DNA from: Pseudomonadota bacterium
GTDB taxonomy: Bacteria > Pseudomonadota > Alphaproteobacteria > Rhizobiales > Xanthobacteraceae
Direction of reading: 5' to 3'
DNA: 6,253 bases
NCBI GenBank assembly: GCA_021779635.1
Contig: JAJYAH010000432.1
Coordinates: forward strand, 1 to 6,253
Shown here: one piece after another, positions 1-6,253 of the stretch
Layout: every line of letters starts with the position of its first letter
Position numbering within the stretch: position 1 is the stretch's first letter
Made by a program: the position numbers and the translations under genes
Notes under the pieces: generated by a model
What the model saw: the letters and a program-made list of their open reading frames with translations, nothing else
Told to the model about the DNA's origin: nothing
The model's database searches: none

Positions 1-1
1 C

Positions 2-1834
2 TGCACCATCCCTGCGGAATATGTGCTGCTTCGCCACTATCTCGGTGAGCCGGTCGACGCCGTGCTGGAAGGCAAGATCGCAAATTACCTGCGCCGGGTT
101 CAGGGCGACCATGGCGGCTGGCCGCTGGTGCACGCCGGCGACTTCGAGATGAGCGCCAGCGTGAAGGCCTATTTCGCGCTGAAGATGATCGGCGATTCCC
201 CCGACGCGCCCCACATGGTGCGGGCGCGGGAGGCGATCCGCTCGCGCGGCGGCGCCATCCACAGCAACGTTTTCACGCGGTTCATGCTGGCGATGTTCGG
301 GGTGCTGCAGTGGCGGAGCGTCCCGGTGCTGCCGGTCGAGATCATGTTGTTGCCGATGTGGTCGCCGTTTCACCTCAACAGGATCTCGTATTGGGCGCGG
401 ACCACGATCGTGCCGCTGATGGTTTTGGCGGCGCTGAAACCGCGCGCGCGAAACGCCAGTACCGTCGGCATTGATGAGCTGTTTCTGCAGGCGCCGCATT
501 CGATCGGAATGACAGCCAAGGCCCCGCACCAAAGCAGGGGCTGGTTCGTCCTGTTCCGCGGACTGGACAGCGTGTTGCGGACCATCGAGCCCTTGTTTCC
601 GAAGAAACTGCGCGCCCGCGCCATCGACAGCGCCGTCGCCTTCGTCGAGGAACGGCTGAACGGCGAAGACGGGCTGGGCGCGATCTATCCACCGATGGCC
701 AACGCGGTGATGATGTACGACGCGCTCGGTAAACCCGCCGATTATCCGCCACGCGCCGTCACGCGACGGGGGCTCGACCGGCTATTGGTGATCGGCGAGC
801 AGGAGGCCTATTGCCAGCCCTGCGTCTCGCCGGTGTGGGATACCTCGCTGACCGCTCATGCCCTGCTTGAGGCGGGCAGCGAGGACGCTTTGCCTGCCGC
901 AAGAAAAGCCCTCGACTGGCTCCTGCCGAAACAGGTGCTGGATATCAAGGGCGACTGGGCCGTGAAGCGGCCGGACGTTCGTCCCGGCGGCTGGGCGTTC
1001 CAGTACAACAACGCCTATTATCCCGACCTCGACGATACCGCGGTGGTGGTGATGGCGATGGATCGCGCGCGGCGCGCCAGCCAAAGCCACGAATATGACG
1101 ATGCGATCGCCCGCGGCCGCGAGTGGATCGAGGGCATGCAAAGCCGCGACGGCGGGTGGGCCGCCTTCGACGTCAACAATCTGGAATATTATCTCAACAA
1201 CATCCCGTTCTCCGACCACGGCGCGCTGCTCGATCCGCCGACCGAGGATGTCACCGCCCGCTGCGTTTCGATGCTGGCCCAGCTCGGCGAGACCGTTCAA
1301 ACCAGCCAGGCGGTGGCCGACGGGGTGGCCTATCTGCGCCGGACCCAGCTGGCGGAGGGGTCGTGGTACGGCCGCTGGGGGCTGAATTACATTTACGGCA
1401 CCTGGTCGGTCCTGTGCGCGCTCAACGCCGCCGGCGTGGATCACCAGGATACCACCATGCGCAAGGCGGTGGCCTGGCTGGCCTCGATCCAGAACGAGGA
1501 CGGCGGCTGGGGCGAGGATGCCGTCAGTTACCGACTCGATTACGAGGGATTTGAGGGTTGCCCCTCCACCGCCTCGCAAACGGCATGGGCCTTGCTTGGG
1601 CTGATGGCGGCGGGCGAGGTCGATCACCCGGCGGTGGCGCGTGGCGTGGAGTACCTAAAAAGCACACAGACCGAAAAAGGCTTGTGGGATGAGCAGCGCT
1701 ACACGGCTACAGGCTTTCCGAGGGTGTTTTATTTGCGTTATCATGGCTACTCAAAGTTCTTTCCGCTCTGGGCGCTGGCGCGGTATCGGAACCTGAAAAG
1801 CACCAACAGCAGGGTGGTAGGGGTCGGAATGTGA
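2..1834 (+). CDS. shc: Squalene-hopene cyclase, 5'-truncated by the window edge
   Basis: This enzyme cyclises squalene to hopene and hopanol at the cytoplasmic membrane, the committed step of hopanoid synthesis. The frame is open from base 2, giving 610 codons. Bacterial SHCs are usually about 640-680 residues, so roughly the first 40-70 residues lie outside the window. The GTG at 23 is internal, since family-like residues (IPAEY) precede it. The catalytic acid motif DLDD lies at nt 1025-1036 (residues 342-345 of the visible part), preceded by GWAFQYNNAYYP. Several QW repeats (Q-x5-W) stabilise the alpha/alpha-barrel: nt 101-121, 1139-1159, 1346-1366, 1490-1510 and 1667-1687. SPVWDTSLTAHAL (from nt 827) and the C-terminal YHGYSKFFPLWALARYR are also family hallmarks. 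The stop TGA overlaps the hpnG start. No frameshift or missing catalytic residue is seen. Family assignment is essentially certain. Confidence 0.97.
   Translation, partial: CTIPAEYVLLRHYLGEPVDAVLEGKIANYLRRVQGDHGGWPLVHAGDFEMSASVKAYFALKMIGDSPDAPHMVRAREAIRSRGGAIHSNVFTRFMLAMFGVLQWRSVPVLPVEIMLLPMWSPFHLNRISYWARTTIVPLMVLAALKPRARNASTVGIDELFLQAPHSIGMTAKAPHQSRGWFVLFRGLDSVLRTIEPLFPKKLRARAIDSAVAFVEERLNGEDGLGAIYPPMANAVMMYDALGKPADYPPRAVTRRGLDRLLVIGEQEAYCQPCVSPVWDTSLTAHALLEAGSEDALPAARKALDWLLPKQVLDIKGDWAVKRPDVRPGGWAFQYNNAYYPDLDDTAVVVMAMDRARRASQSHEYDDAIARGREWIEGMQSRDGGWAAFDVNNLEYYLNNIPFSDHGALLDPPTEDVTARCVSMLAQLGETVQTSQAVADGVAYLRRTQLAEGSWYGRWGLNYIYGTWSVLCALNAAGVDHQDTTMRKAVAWLASIQNEDGGWGEDAVSYRLDYEGFEGCPSTASQTAWALLGLMAAGEVDHPAVARGVEYLKSTQTEKGLWDEQRYTATGFPRVFYLRYHGYSKFFPLWALARYRNLKSTNSRVVGVGM
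1819..1823 (+). promoter_or_regulatory. Shine-Dalgarno of hpnG, inside the end of shc
   Basis: AGGGG lies seven bases before the GTG at 1831 and within the last codons of shc. It supports GTG 1831 as the hpnG start, although that start gives about 18 residues before the conserved PVLIVTG strand. The GTGA overlap with the shc stop suggests translational coupling, which is an inference. Confidence 0.5.
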
Positions 1835-2565
1835 ATTTGGGGGCAGGCGACGAGGCGTCCGCGGGCGATCAGATTGACTCGCGGCCGGTATTGATTGTGA
1901 CAGGTCTGGTGCAGGAGGCCCGCATTGCGGCAGGGCCCGGCATGACCGTTATCTGCAGCAGTAGCGATCCACAGCAATTGCGGGCACTGCTGACCGTTTT
2001 TGACCCGTCGACCATCAGGGGCGTCATCAGCTTCGGCGTCGCGGGCGGATTGGACCCCAGCTTGAAGTCCGGCGACGTCGTGGTGGCGACCGAAGTTCTG
2101 GCCGGCGACGCCCGTTGGCTGGCCGGTCTGGCCCTGAATGACGAATTGATTGCCAGCGTCGCCTTGGGGCGCCGGCGCGTGGTCAGGGGCGGCCTGGCGG
2201 GCGTGGAAGAGGTGATCGTCGCCCGGGCCGGAAAGGCCGCGCTGCGTTCCGAGACCGGGGCGGCAGCCGTCGACATGGAAAGCCATATCGCGGCAGCCTA
2301 TGCCGCCGAGGCGGGGCTTCCGTTTGCTGCGTTACGCGTCATCAGCGACCCTGCCACCCGCGCTTTGCCGGCGCTGGCGATGGCCGCGATCAAGCCGAAT
2401 GGCGACATCGACCTGCGCAAGGTGCTGCGCGGGGTGGCGCGCAATCCGCTGACGCTGCGCGCGCTGGTATCGACCGGGATCGACTTCAATCGCGCGCTGC
2501 GCAGCCTACGCGGCTGTCGAAGCTTTCTGCTGGGCGGCGAGGGCCTCCTCGCGGCGGATATCTGA
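1831..2565 (+). CDS. hpnG: Hopanoid-associated phosphorylase HpnG (adenosylhopane to ribosylhopane step)
   Basis: This is a member of the purine nucleoside/uridine phosphorylase superfamily. HpnG is known to remove adenine from adenosylhopane on the route to ribosylhopane and the extended C35 hopanoids. The protein has 244 residues, normal for the family. An N-terminal strand PVLIVTGLVQEARIAAGPG (19-37) replaces the canonical PNP start. It is followed by the glycine-rich loop ISFGVAGGLDP (66-76) and GDVVVATEVL (81-90). The substrate-binding VDMES motif is at 147-151, and RVISD (170-174 region) supplies the likely acidic catalytic residue. The GTG start overlaps the shc TGA as GTGA, placing it in one operon with the cyclase. 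The first 18 residues (GDEASAGDQ...) look unconserved, so a later start is possible, but no ATG occurs before Met39. The last 20 codons overlap the 3' end of hpnH on the other strand. Confidence in the family is high. Confidence 0.93.
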   Translation: MNLGAGDEASAGDQIDSRPVLIVTGLVQEARIAAGPGMTVICSSSDPQQLRALLTVFDPSTIRGVISFGVAGGLDPSLKSGDVVVATEVLAGDARWLAGLALNDELIASVALGRRRVVRGGLAGVEEVIVARAGKAALRSETGAAAVDMESHIAAAYAAEAGLPFAALRVISDPATRALPALAMAAIKPNGDIDLRKVLRGVARNPLTLRALVSTGIDFNRALRSLRGCRSFLLGGEGLLAADI

Positions 2566-3654
2566 CAGGCGCTTCTGCACCTCCGCCGAGAAGATATATT
2601 GGGCAGGACGCTGGTGATCGAGATTGATCTCCGGCGCCATCGGACCCGTGGTCCGCACGCCGCGCAGCGCTACCCACAAGGCCTTCAACGGATTGGTCAA
2701 GGCAGCATTCGCCGCCGTTGGCTCGTAGCCGCAATGGGCCATGCAGTCGGCGCATTTCTCATACTTGCCGGTGCCGTAGGTGTCCCAATCCGTGGTCTCC
2801 ATCAACTCCTTGAAGGTCTTGGTATAGCCCTCGCCAAGCAGGTAACACGGCTTCTGCCAGCCGAAAATATTGCGGGCCGGCATGCCCCAGGGGGTGCATT
2901 CGTAGCTCTGGTTGCCGGCCAGGAAGTCCAGGAACAGGCCGGAATGCATGAAGTTCCACTTCTTGCCCTTGCCCAGCGCGAACACGTCGCGGAACAGCTT
3001 CTTGGTCTTGGTGCGGTTGAGGAAGTGCTCCTGGTCGGGCGCGCGCTCATAGGCATAGCCGGGCGACATTGAAACGCCGACACCGAGTTCAGTGGTGAAG
3101 TCGAGGAATTTGGCGATGTCCTCCGCCGCATGTCCGTCGAAGATGGTGGCGTTGACGTTGACCGTGAAACCCCGCGCCTTGGCGGCCTTGATGGCCGACA
3201 CCGCGCGATCGAACACGCCCTTCTGCGAGACTGCCTTGTCGTGGTGTTCCTTCAAACCGTCGAGATGCACCGAGAAAAACAGGTAGGGCGACGGTTCGAA
3301 CAGGTCGAGCTTCTTTTCCAGCAACAACGCGTTGGTGCACAACGATACGAATTTCTTGCGCGCCACCAGACCGCGCACGATCTCGCCGATCTCCTTGTGG
3401 ATCAGCGGTTCGCCGCCCGGTATCGCCACCATCGGTGCGCCGCATTCGTCCGCGGCATCCCAGCATTCCTGCGCCGACATGCGGCGATTGAGGATCGCGT
3501 CGGGATAGTCGATCTTGCCGCAGCCGACGCAGGCGAGGTTGCAGCGAAACAGTGGCTCCAGCATCAGCACCAGCGGATAGCGCTTGCGGCCCAGCAATTT
3601 CTGCTTGACCAGATAGCTGCCGATGCGGATTTCCTTGAAAAACGGTATGGCCAT
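2506..3654 (-). CDS. hpnH: Hopanoid biosynthesis radical SAM protein HpnH (adenosylhopane synthase)
   Basis: This radical SAM enzyme attaches a 5'-deoxyadenosyl group to diploptene, forming adenosylhopane and opening the route to side-chain-extended hopanoids. With the ATG at 3654 the product has 382 residues and begins MAIPFFKEIRIGSYLVKQ, the usual family start. The [4Fe-4S]/SAM motif CNLACVGC is at 38-45, with cysteines 38, 42 and 45. The SAM-contacting motif GGEP is at 80-83, and LCTNALL and FFSVHLDG fit later barrel strands. A C-terminal domain carries more cysteines (253, 270, 301, 304, 308; the CADCMAHCGYEPTA region), as in the HpnH family. A TTG at 3693 would add 13 residues and overlap the ispH stop, but the ATG matches the family better. 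Upstream is only a weak purine stretch (AGAAAG). The gene lies 35 bp after ispH on the same strand, probably cotranscribed. Its 3' end overlaps hpnG by 60 bp. Confidence 0.95.
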   Translation of the reverse strand: MAIPFFKEIRIGSYLVKQKLLGRKRYPLVLMLEPLFRCNLACVGCGKIDYPDAILNRRMSAQECWDAADECGAPMVAIPGGEPLIHKEIGEIVRGLVARKKFVSLCTNALLLEKKLDLFEPSPYLFFSVHLDGLKEHHDKAVSQKGVFDRAVSAIKAAKARGFTVNVNATIFDGHAAEDIAKFLDFTTELGVGVSMSPGYAYERAPDQEHFLNRTKTKKLFRDVFALGKGKKWNFMHSGLFLDFLAGNQSYECTPWGMPARNIFGWQKPCYLLGEGYTKTFKELMETTDWDTYGTGKYEKCADCMAHCGYEPTAANAALTNPLKALWVALRGVRTTGPMAPEINLDHQRPAQYIFSAEVQKRLSDIRREEALAAQQKASTAA

Positions 3655-3689
3655 TACAAGTTTCTTTCTGGACTCAGTAGAGAGGTGGA

Positions 3690-4616
3690 TCAACCCGCCG
3701 TTAGTTCGGCGGGAAGCCGGAATTCAATGTTCTCTTCCCGGCCGGGAAGTACCGATACCGCGACCGGGCCGATGCGTCTCAGCGCCTCGATCACGTCATC
3801 GACAAGAACTTCAGGCGCCGAGGCGCCGGCCGTGATGCCGACCGCCTTTGCGTCCTTCAGCCAATCCGGGTTCAACTCGCTGCCATCTGCAATGAGATAA
3901 CTCGCAACCCCGACCTCGGTGCCGATCTCGCGAAGCCTGTTGGAGTTGGAACTATTGGTGGCCCCGACCACCAGGATGACGTCCACGAGCTTGCTGAGGT
4001 CTCTTACAGCAGATTGGCGGTTCTGTGTCGCATAGCAGATATCCCTGATGTCCGGGCCTTGAATATCTGTAAAGCGCTGCTGAAGGGCGGCGATGATGTC
4101 CTTGGTGTCGTCTACGCTCAGCGTGGTCTGGGTAATATAGGCAACCGGCGTATCCGCGGGCAGCGTCAGGGCCGCCACGTCGTCGACGTTCTGCACCAGC
4201 AGGACAGGGCCGGGAACCTGACCCATGGTTCCCTCGACCTCGGGGTGGCCGGCGTGCCCGATCAGGATCAGCGCCCGGCCTTTCGACATATAGCGCTTGC
4301 CCTGGTTATGGACCTTGGTGACCAGCGGGCAGGTCGCATTGAGCACCGGCAGGCCGCGCACCGCGGCCTCCTCCTCGACACTCCTGGCCACGCCATGGGC
4401 GCTGAATACCGTCACCGCGCGCGGCGGCACTTCCGACAAATCCTCGACAAAGATGGCGCCCTTGTTCTTCAGGCTCTCGACCACGTATTTGTTGTGCACG
4501 ATCTCATGGCGCACATAGACCGGCGGGCCGTACTTCTCGAGCGCGCGCTCCACGATTTCGATCGCGCGTACCACCCCTGCGCAAAATCCGCGGGGTTGCG
4601 CCAGAAACACTTCCAT
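3690..4616 (-). CDS. ispH: 4-hydroxy-3-methylbut-2-enyl diphosphate reductase (IspH/LytB)
   Basis: IspH carries out the last MEP-pathway step, reducing HMBPP to IPP and DMAPP with a [4Fe-4S] cluster in the cytosol. Starting at ATG 4616 the protein has 308 residues, close to the E. coli 316. With this start the cluster ligands fall at Cys12 (PRGFCAGV), Cys96 ([11 protein letters not shown]) and Cys194 ([11 protein letters not shown]). The substrate-pocket residues His41, His74, His124 and Glu126 ([11 protein letters not shown]) sit at the same numbers as in E. coli. TTLSVDDT (164-171) and [10 protein letters not shown] (219-228) are also typical. A GTG at 4634 would add six residues (MHNGRP) but has no better ribosome site. 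The gene precedes hpnH on the same strand. Its place in a hopanoid cluster suggests it boosts isoprenoid supply. Whether it is a second ispH copy in this genome cannot be seen here. Confidence 0.95.
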   Translation of the reverse strand: MEVFLAQPRGFCAGVVRAIEIVERALEKYGPPVYVRHEIVHNKYVVESLKNKGAIFVEDLSEVPPRAVTVFSAHGVARSVEEEAAVRGLPVLNATCPLVTKVHNQGKRYMSKGRALILIGHAGHPEVEGTMGQVPGPVLLVQNVDDVAALTLPADTPVAYITQTTLSVDDTKDIIAALQQRFTDIQGPDIRDICYATQNRQSAVRDLSKLVDVILVVGATNSSNSNRLREIGTEVGVASYLIADGSELNPDWLKDAKAVGITAGASAPEVLVDDVIEALRRIGPVAVSVLPGREENIEFRLPAELTAG

Positions 4617-4626
4617 CGGACGTCCG

Positions 4627-4650
4627 TTATGCACGTTGCACCAAACTCAT
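4627..4650 (-). promoter_or_regulatory. Possible 7-codon leader ORF ahead of ispH
   Basis: On the minus strand ATG at 4650 opens a seven-codon frame (MSLVQRA) ending in TAA at 4627-4629. That stop lies ten bases before the ispH ATG. It is preceded by GGAG at 4658-4661 with seven bases of spacing, a better Shine-Dalgarno arrangement than the one before ispH itself (only GGA in ACGGACGTCCG). It is out of frame with ispH. A role in coupling or modulating ispH translation is inference. Such a short frame can arise by chance. Confidence 0.22.
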
Positions 4651-4751
4651 TCTGGATCTCCGTATTAGCTCGCTGCGGCCACGATATCAGCAATATCTGA
4701 GCCGCCCCTCCCGGCCACAACGAACCCCTTCCTAAGCACATGGAGGTGCAA

Positions 4752-4783
4752 GGCTTTGTGTCAAAAGGGGCTTTGTGTCAAAA
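4752..4783. repeat. 15-bp tandem direct repeat with internal dyad
   Basis: GGCTTTGTGTCAAAA occurs perfectly twice, at 4752-4766 and 4769-4783, with a 17-bp period. Each copy contains the dyad TTTG-TGT-CAAA. On the minus strand each copy reads TTGACA (4759-4764 and 4776-4781), the sigma-70 -35 consensus, pointing towards ispH. The bases 16-18 bp downstream (CATGTG, ATGTGC, TGTGCT) are poor -10 elements. The arrangement suits a paired operator site or a duplicated -35. The repeat is directly visible; its function is inference. Confidence 0.6.
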
Positions 4784-4911
4784 AACGGTCGATTGGAAAA
4801 GGTGAGATCGCGCAAACGGCCGGCAAAGGTGCATTTCGAGGTACTATAATACAGTTTTATTCAGAACTGCGGCGAATATGGTGCCCAAAAGCCTCACTTG
4901 TTCGTCACTTT

Positions 4912-4930
4912 ACCGGGGGGCATTCCCGGT
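4912..4930. repeat. Small GC-rich inverted repeat (ACCGGG-N7-CCCGGT)
   Basis: Six-base perfect arms at 4912-4917 and 4925-4930 enclose a seven-base loop. No T-run follows on either strand, so it is not a typical intrinsic terminator. It could be a protein-binding dyad between the two divergent units, or chance. Confidence 0.3.
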
Positions 4931-5021
4931 TATATGAGCGGCTCAACGCAGGGTCTCGGTGTGTTTCCACTCGTCCCCGTCCTCGAAGAAAAGTAATAAA
5001 AACAACATTAGATCGGCTCGT

Positions 5022-5047
5022 GGAACTCCGCTAGACAACGGGGCGTT
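5022..5047 (+). promoter_or_regulatory. Candidate EcfG (general stress sigma) promoter of hpnN
   Basis: GGAAC at 5022-5026 and CGTT at 5044-5047 are separated by exactly 17 bp. This is a perfect match to the alphaproteobacterial EcfG promoter GGAAC-N16/17-CGTT. Transcription would start near 5054, giving a leader of about 27 nt before the hpnN GTG at 5081, a sensible distance. EcfG control of hopanoid genes (hpnP in Rhodopseudomonas palustris) is known, which makes the match more credible. The match is seen directly; activity is inferred. Confidence 0.6.
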
Positions 5048-5080
5048 TCCGGCAAGCTCATAACATTAGAAAGCAAAGAT

Positions 5081-6253
5081 GTGCTGACAAGTATTGTTGT
5101 ATCGATTGTCAAAGCTTGCACCCGGTTCGCCTCTCTTACTGTCCTGATCGCCCTCACTTTGGCGGTTGCCGCCGGCTACTACACGGCCAACAATTTCTCG
5201 ATCAACACCGACATCAACACGCTGATCTCGCCGACGCTGGACTGGCGGAAGCGCGACAATCAATTCGATCAGGCCTTCGACCGGGACCGAACCATCCTTG
5301 CCGTGGTGGACGCTCCGACGCCTGAACTCACGGCTGCGGCGGGTGCCGCGCTGGAAAAGAGGCTGTCCGGCGACACCCAACATTTCGATTCCGTTCAGGC
5401 GCTCGGTTCTGGCGAATTCTTTGAAAAGGAAGGGCTGCTGTTTCTTCCCGCCGCCGAAGTCGGCCGGCTTACCAGCCAGTTCTCGTCCGCAGCACCCCTG
5501 ATCGAGATCATGGCCGGCGATCCCAGCCTGCGGGGATTGACCGGCGCGCTGGAAACCGCGCTTGCCGGCGTCAAGCGCGGGCAATTCAAGCTGGACAGCG
5601 CCGAGCGGCCATTCTCGCTGATCGCGCAGACGGTGGAGAACGTGCTGAATACCGGCTCGGGGACGTTTTCCTGGCGCGAACTCACCAGCGACAAGCCCCT
5701 GACCGACTCCGACCGGCGCGCCTTCATCGAATTCAAGCCGATCCTCGACTTCAATGCGCTTGAGCCGGGCAAGGATGCGACCGATGCGATCAGGAAGGCC
5801 GCCAGCGACCTCAATCTCGCGGGCGACTATGGTGCGCGCGTCAGGCTGACCGGACCGGTTCCGATCGCCAACGAGGAATTCGCGACGGTTGCCGACGGTG
5901 CCGTCGTCAACGGGATCGGCACCGTGCTCGTGGTGCTGTTCATCCTGTGGTTGGCGCTGCGCTCGCCGAAGATCATCTCCGCAGTGTTCGCGAATCTCTT
6001 TATCGGTCTTTCGATCACCACCGCCGCCGGGCTGATGATGGTCGGTTCGCTGAACCTGCTGTCGATCGCCTTTGCGGTTCTGTTTGTCGGATTGGGCGTC
6101 GATTTCGGCATTCAGTTCAGCGTCCGGTACCGGTCGGAGCGCTACAAGAGCAACGATCTGCAGGTAGCCCTGGAGCAGGCCGCCGGCTATGTCGCGGTGC
6201 CGCTTTCGCTCGCGGCGATGGCGACGGCCGCCGGATTCCTCTCGTTCCTGCCG
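5081..6253 (+). CDS. hpnN: Hopanoid transporter HpnN (RND/MMPL family), 3'-truncated by the window edge
   Basis: HpnN is an inner-membrane RND-superfamily protein needed to deliver hopanoids to the outer membrane. The frame is open from the GTG at 5081 to the last base, giving 391 codons. The family is about 850-880 residues, so the visible part is the first half. A first membrane segment at about 16-34 is followed by the conserved NTDINTLISPTLDWRKRD (42-59) and a large periplasmic domain to about residue 275. Membrane segments follow at about 276-293, 299-320 and 324-346, and a fifth begins at about 371. The fourth ends in GLGVDFGIQFSVRYR (337-351), the RND-type charged TM4 motif with Asp341. 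The start is GTG because the in-frame stop upstream is TAG at 5009-5011 and no other start codon lies between. VLTSIVVSIVKACTRF also fits the family start. Only a weak AGAAAG (5069-5073 area) precedes it. It is transcribed divergently from ispH, probably from its own promoter. Confidence 0.93.
   Translation, partial: MLTSIVVSIVKACTRFASLTVLIALTLAVAAGYYTANNFSINTDINTLISPTLDWRKRDNQFDQAFDRDRTILAVVDAPTPELTAAAGAALEKRLSGDTQHFDSVQALGSGEFFEKEGLLFLPAAEVGRLTSQFSSAAPLIEIMAGDPSLRGLTGALETALAGVKRGQFKLDSAERPFSLIAQTVENVLNTGSGTFSWRELTSDKPLTDSDRRAFIEFKPILDFNALEPGKDATDAIRKAASDLNLAGDYGARVRLTGPVPIANEEFATVADGAVVNGIGTVLVVLFILWLALRSPKIISAVFANLFIGLSITTAAGLMMVGSLNLLSIAFAVLFVGLGVDFGIQFSVRYRSERYKSNDLQVALEQAAGYVAVPLSLAAMATAAGFLSFLP

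Larger units (their letters stand above)
4617..5080. other. Divergent intergenic regulatory region between ispH and hpnN
   Basis: This 464-bp gap separates the minus-strand ispH-hpnH unit from plus-strand hpnN and must carry promoters for both. It is visibly less GC-rich than the flanking genes, especially 4750-4870 and 4985-5075. It holds a 15-bp tandem repeat, a small GC hairpin and an EcfG-like promoter. There is also a short inverted repeat GATAT-N5-ATATC at 4683-4697 in the presumed ispH leader. A TATAAT sits at 4845-4850 on the plus strand, but no good -35 lies 16-18 bp upstream. A 92-codon plus frame opened by TTG at 4756 does not look like a gene. No tRNA or recognised ncRNA was seen. 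Confidence 0.7.

Noticed and set aside
782..1627. Long minus-strand frame (281 codons) opposite shc
   Set aside because: It is the antisense shadow of a high-GC gene. Its product is low-complexity with no family resemblance, while the plus strand encodes the SHC catalytic core over the same bases.
3130..3900. Plus-strand frame (256 codons) opposite hpnH and the ispH end
   Set aside because: It runs across two well-supported genes on the other strand, and its product is rich in R/H/Q with no recognisable motif.
4212..4233. Inverted repeat GGGAACC-N8-GGTTCCC
   Set aside because: It lies inside ispH over conserved codons (the GTMGQVPG region), so the bases are explained by coding. A 7-bp dyad in this length of sequence is not surprising.
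4683..4697. GATAT-N5-ATATC palindrome in the ispH leader as an operator
   Set aside because: The arms are only five bases, AT-rich, with mismatches on both sides. It is too weak to call as a separate site.
4014..4700. Plus-strand frame (228 codons) opposite ispH
   Set aside because: It is antisense to conserved IspH residues, including two of the cluster cysteines, and shows no family-like sequence.
4845..4850. Perfect TATAAT as a sigma-70 promoter for hpnN
   Set aside because: The 16-18 bp upstream positions read GGCAAA-like, far from TTGACA, and it would give a leader of about 220 nt. In an AT-richer stretch a lone hexamer is weak evidence.
4756..5034. 92-codon plus-strand frame in the intergenic region
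   Set aside because: It has only a TTG start placed inside the tandem repeat, no ATG anywhere, no ribosome site, a very basic unrecognisable product, and it runs through the EcfG -35 box.
5004..5070. AACATTAGA twice (5004-5012 and 5062-5070)
   Set aside because: A 9-bp repeat 58 bp apart in AT-rich leader DNA is near chance level and has no further symmetry.

Overview
The window is part of a hopanoid lipid locus from an alphaproteobacterium. The base composition is high-GC, and the protein sequences resemble those of the Bradyrhizobium/Rhodopseudomonas/Nitrobacter group (Rhizobiales). The genus is inferred from remembered family sequences; no search was run. Five protein genes are convincing: shc (5' end cut), hpnG, hpnH, ispH and hpnN (3' end cut).

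Layout. Positions 2-1834 (+) hold the squalene-hopene cyclase. It overlaps by four bases (GTGA) with hpnG at 1831-2565 (+). From the other side, ispH (3690-4616, -) and hpnH (2506-3654, -) form a short two-gene unit that runs towards hpnG. The 3' ends of hpnG and hpnH overlap tail to tail by 60 bp, so no intergenic terminator space exists between them. Between ispH and hpnN lies a divergent intergenic region of about 460 bp, less GC-rich than its surroundings. It is the only substantial non-coding DNA in the window. hpnN starts at GTG 5081 (+) and runs off the right edge.

How the genes fit together. IspH completes the MEP pathway and supplies IPP/DMAPP. These are condensed to squalene by enzymes not seen here. 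SHC cyclises squalene to hopene/hopanol. HpnH, a radical SAM enzyme, adds a 5'-deoxyadenosyl group to give adenosylhopane. HpnG, a nucleoside-phosphorylase relative, removes adenine on the way to ribosylhopane and bacteriohopanepolyols. HpnN, an RND-type inner-membrane protein, moves hopanoids towards the outer membrane.

The enzymes are all known families, and I see no new enzymatic system, mobile element, CRISPR array or RNA gene. The interesting material is regulatory. There is a perfect match to the EcfG general-stress promoter (GGAAC-N17-CGTT) just upstream of hpnN, and a 15-bp tandem direct repeat with an internal dyad in the divergent promoter region. A 7-codon leader ORF with a good Shine-Dalgarno precedes ispH, and an out-of-frame ATG overlaps the hpnN GTG start.
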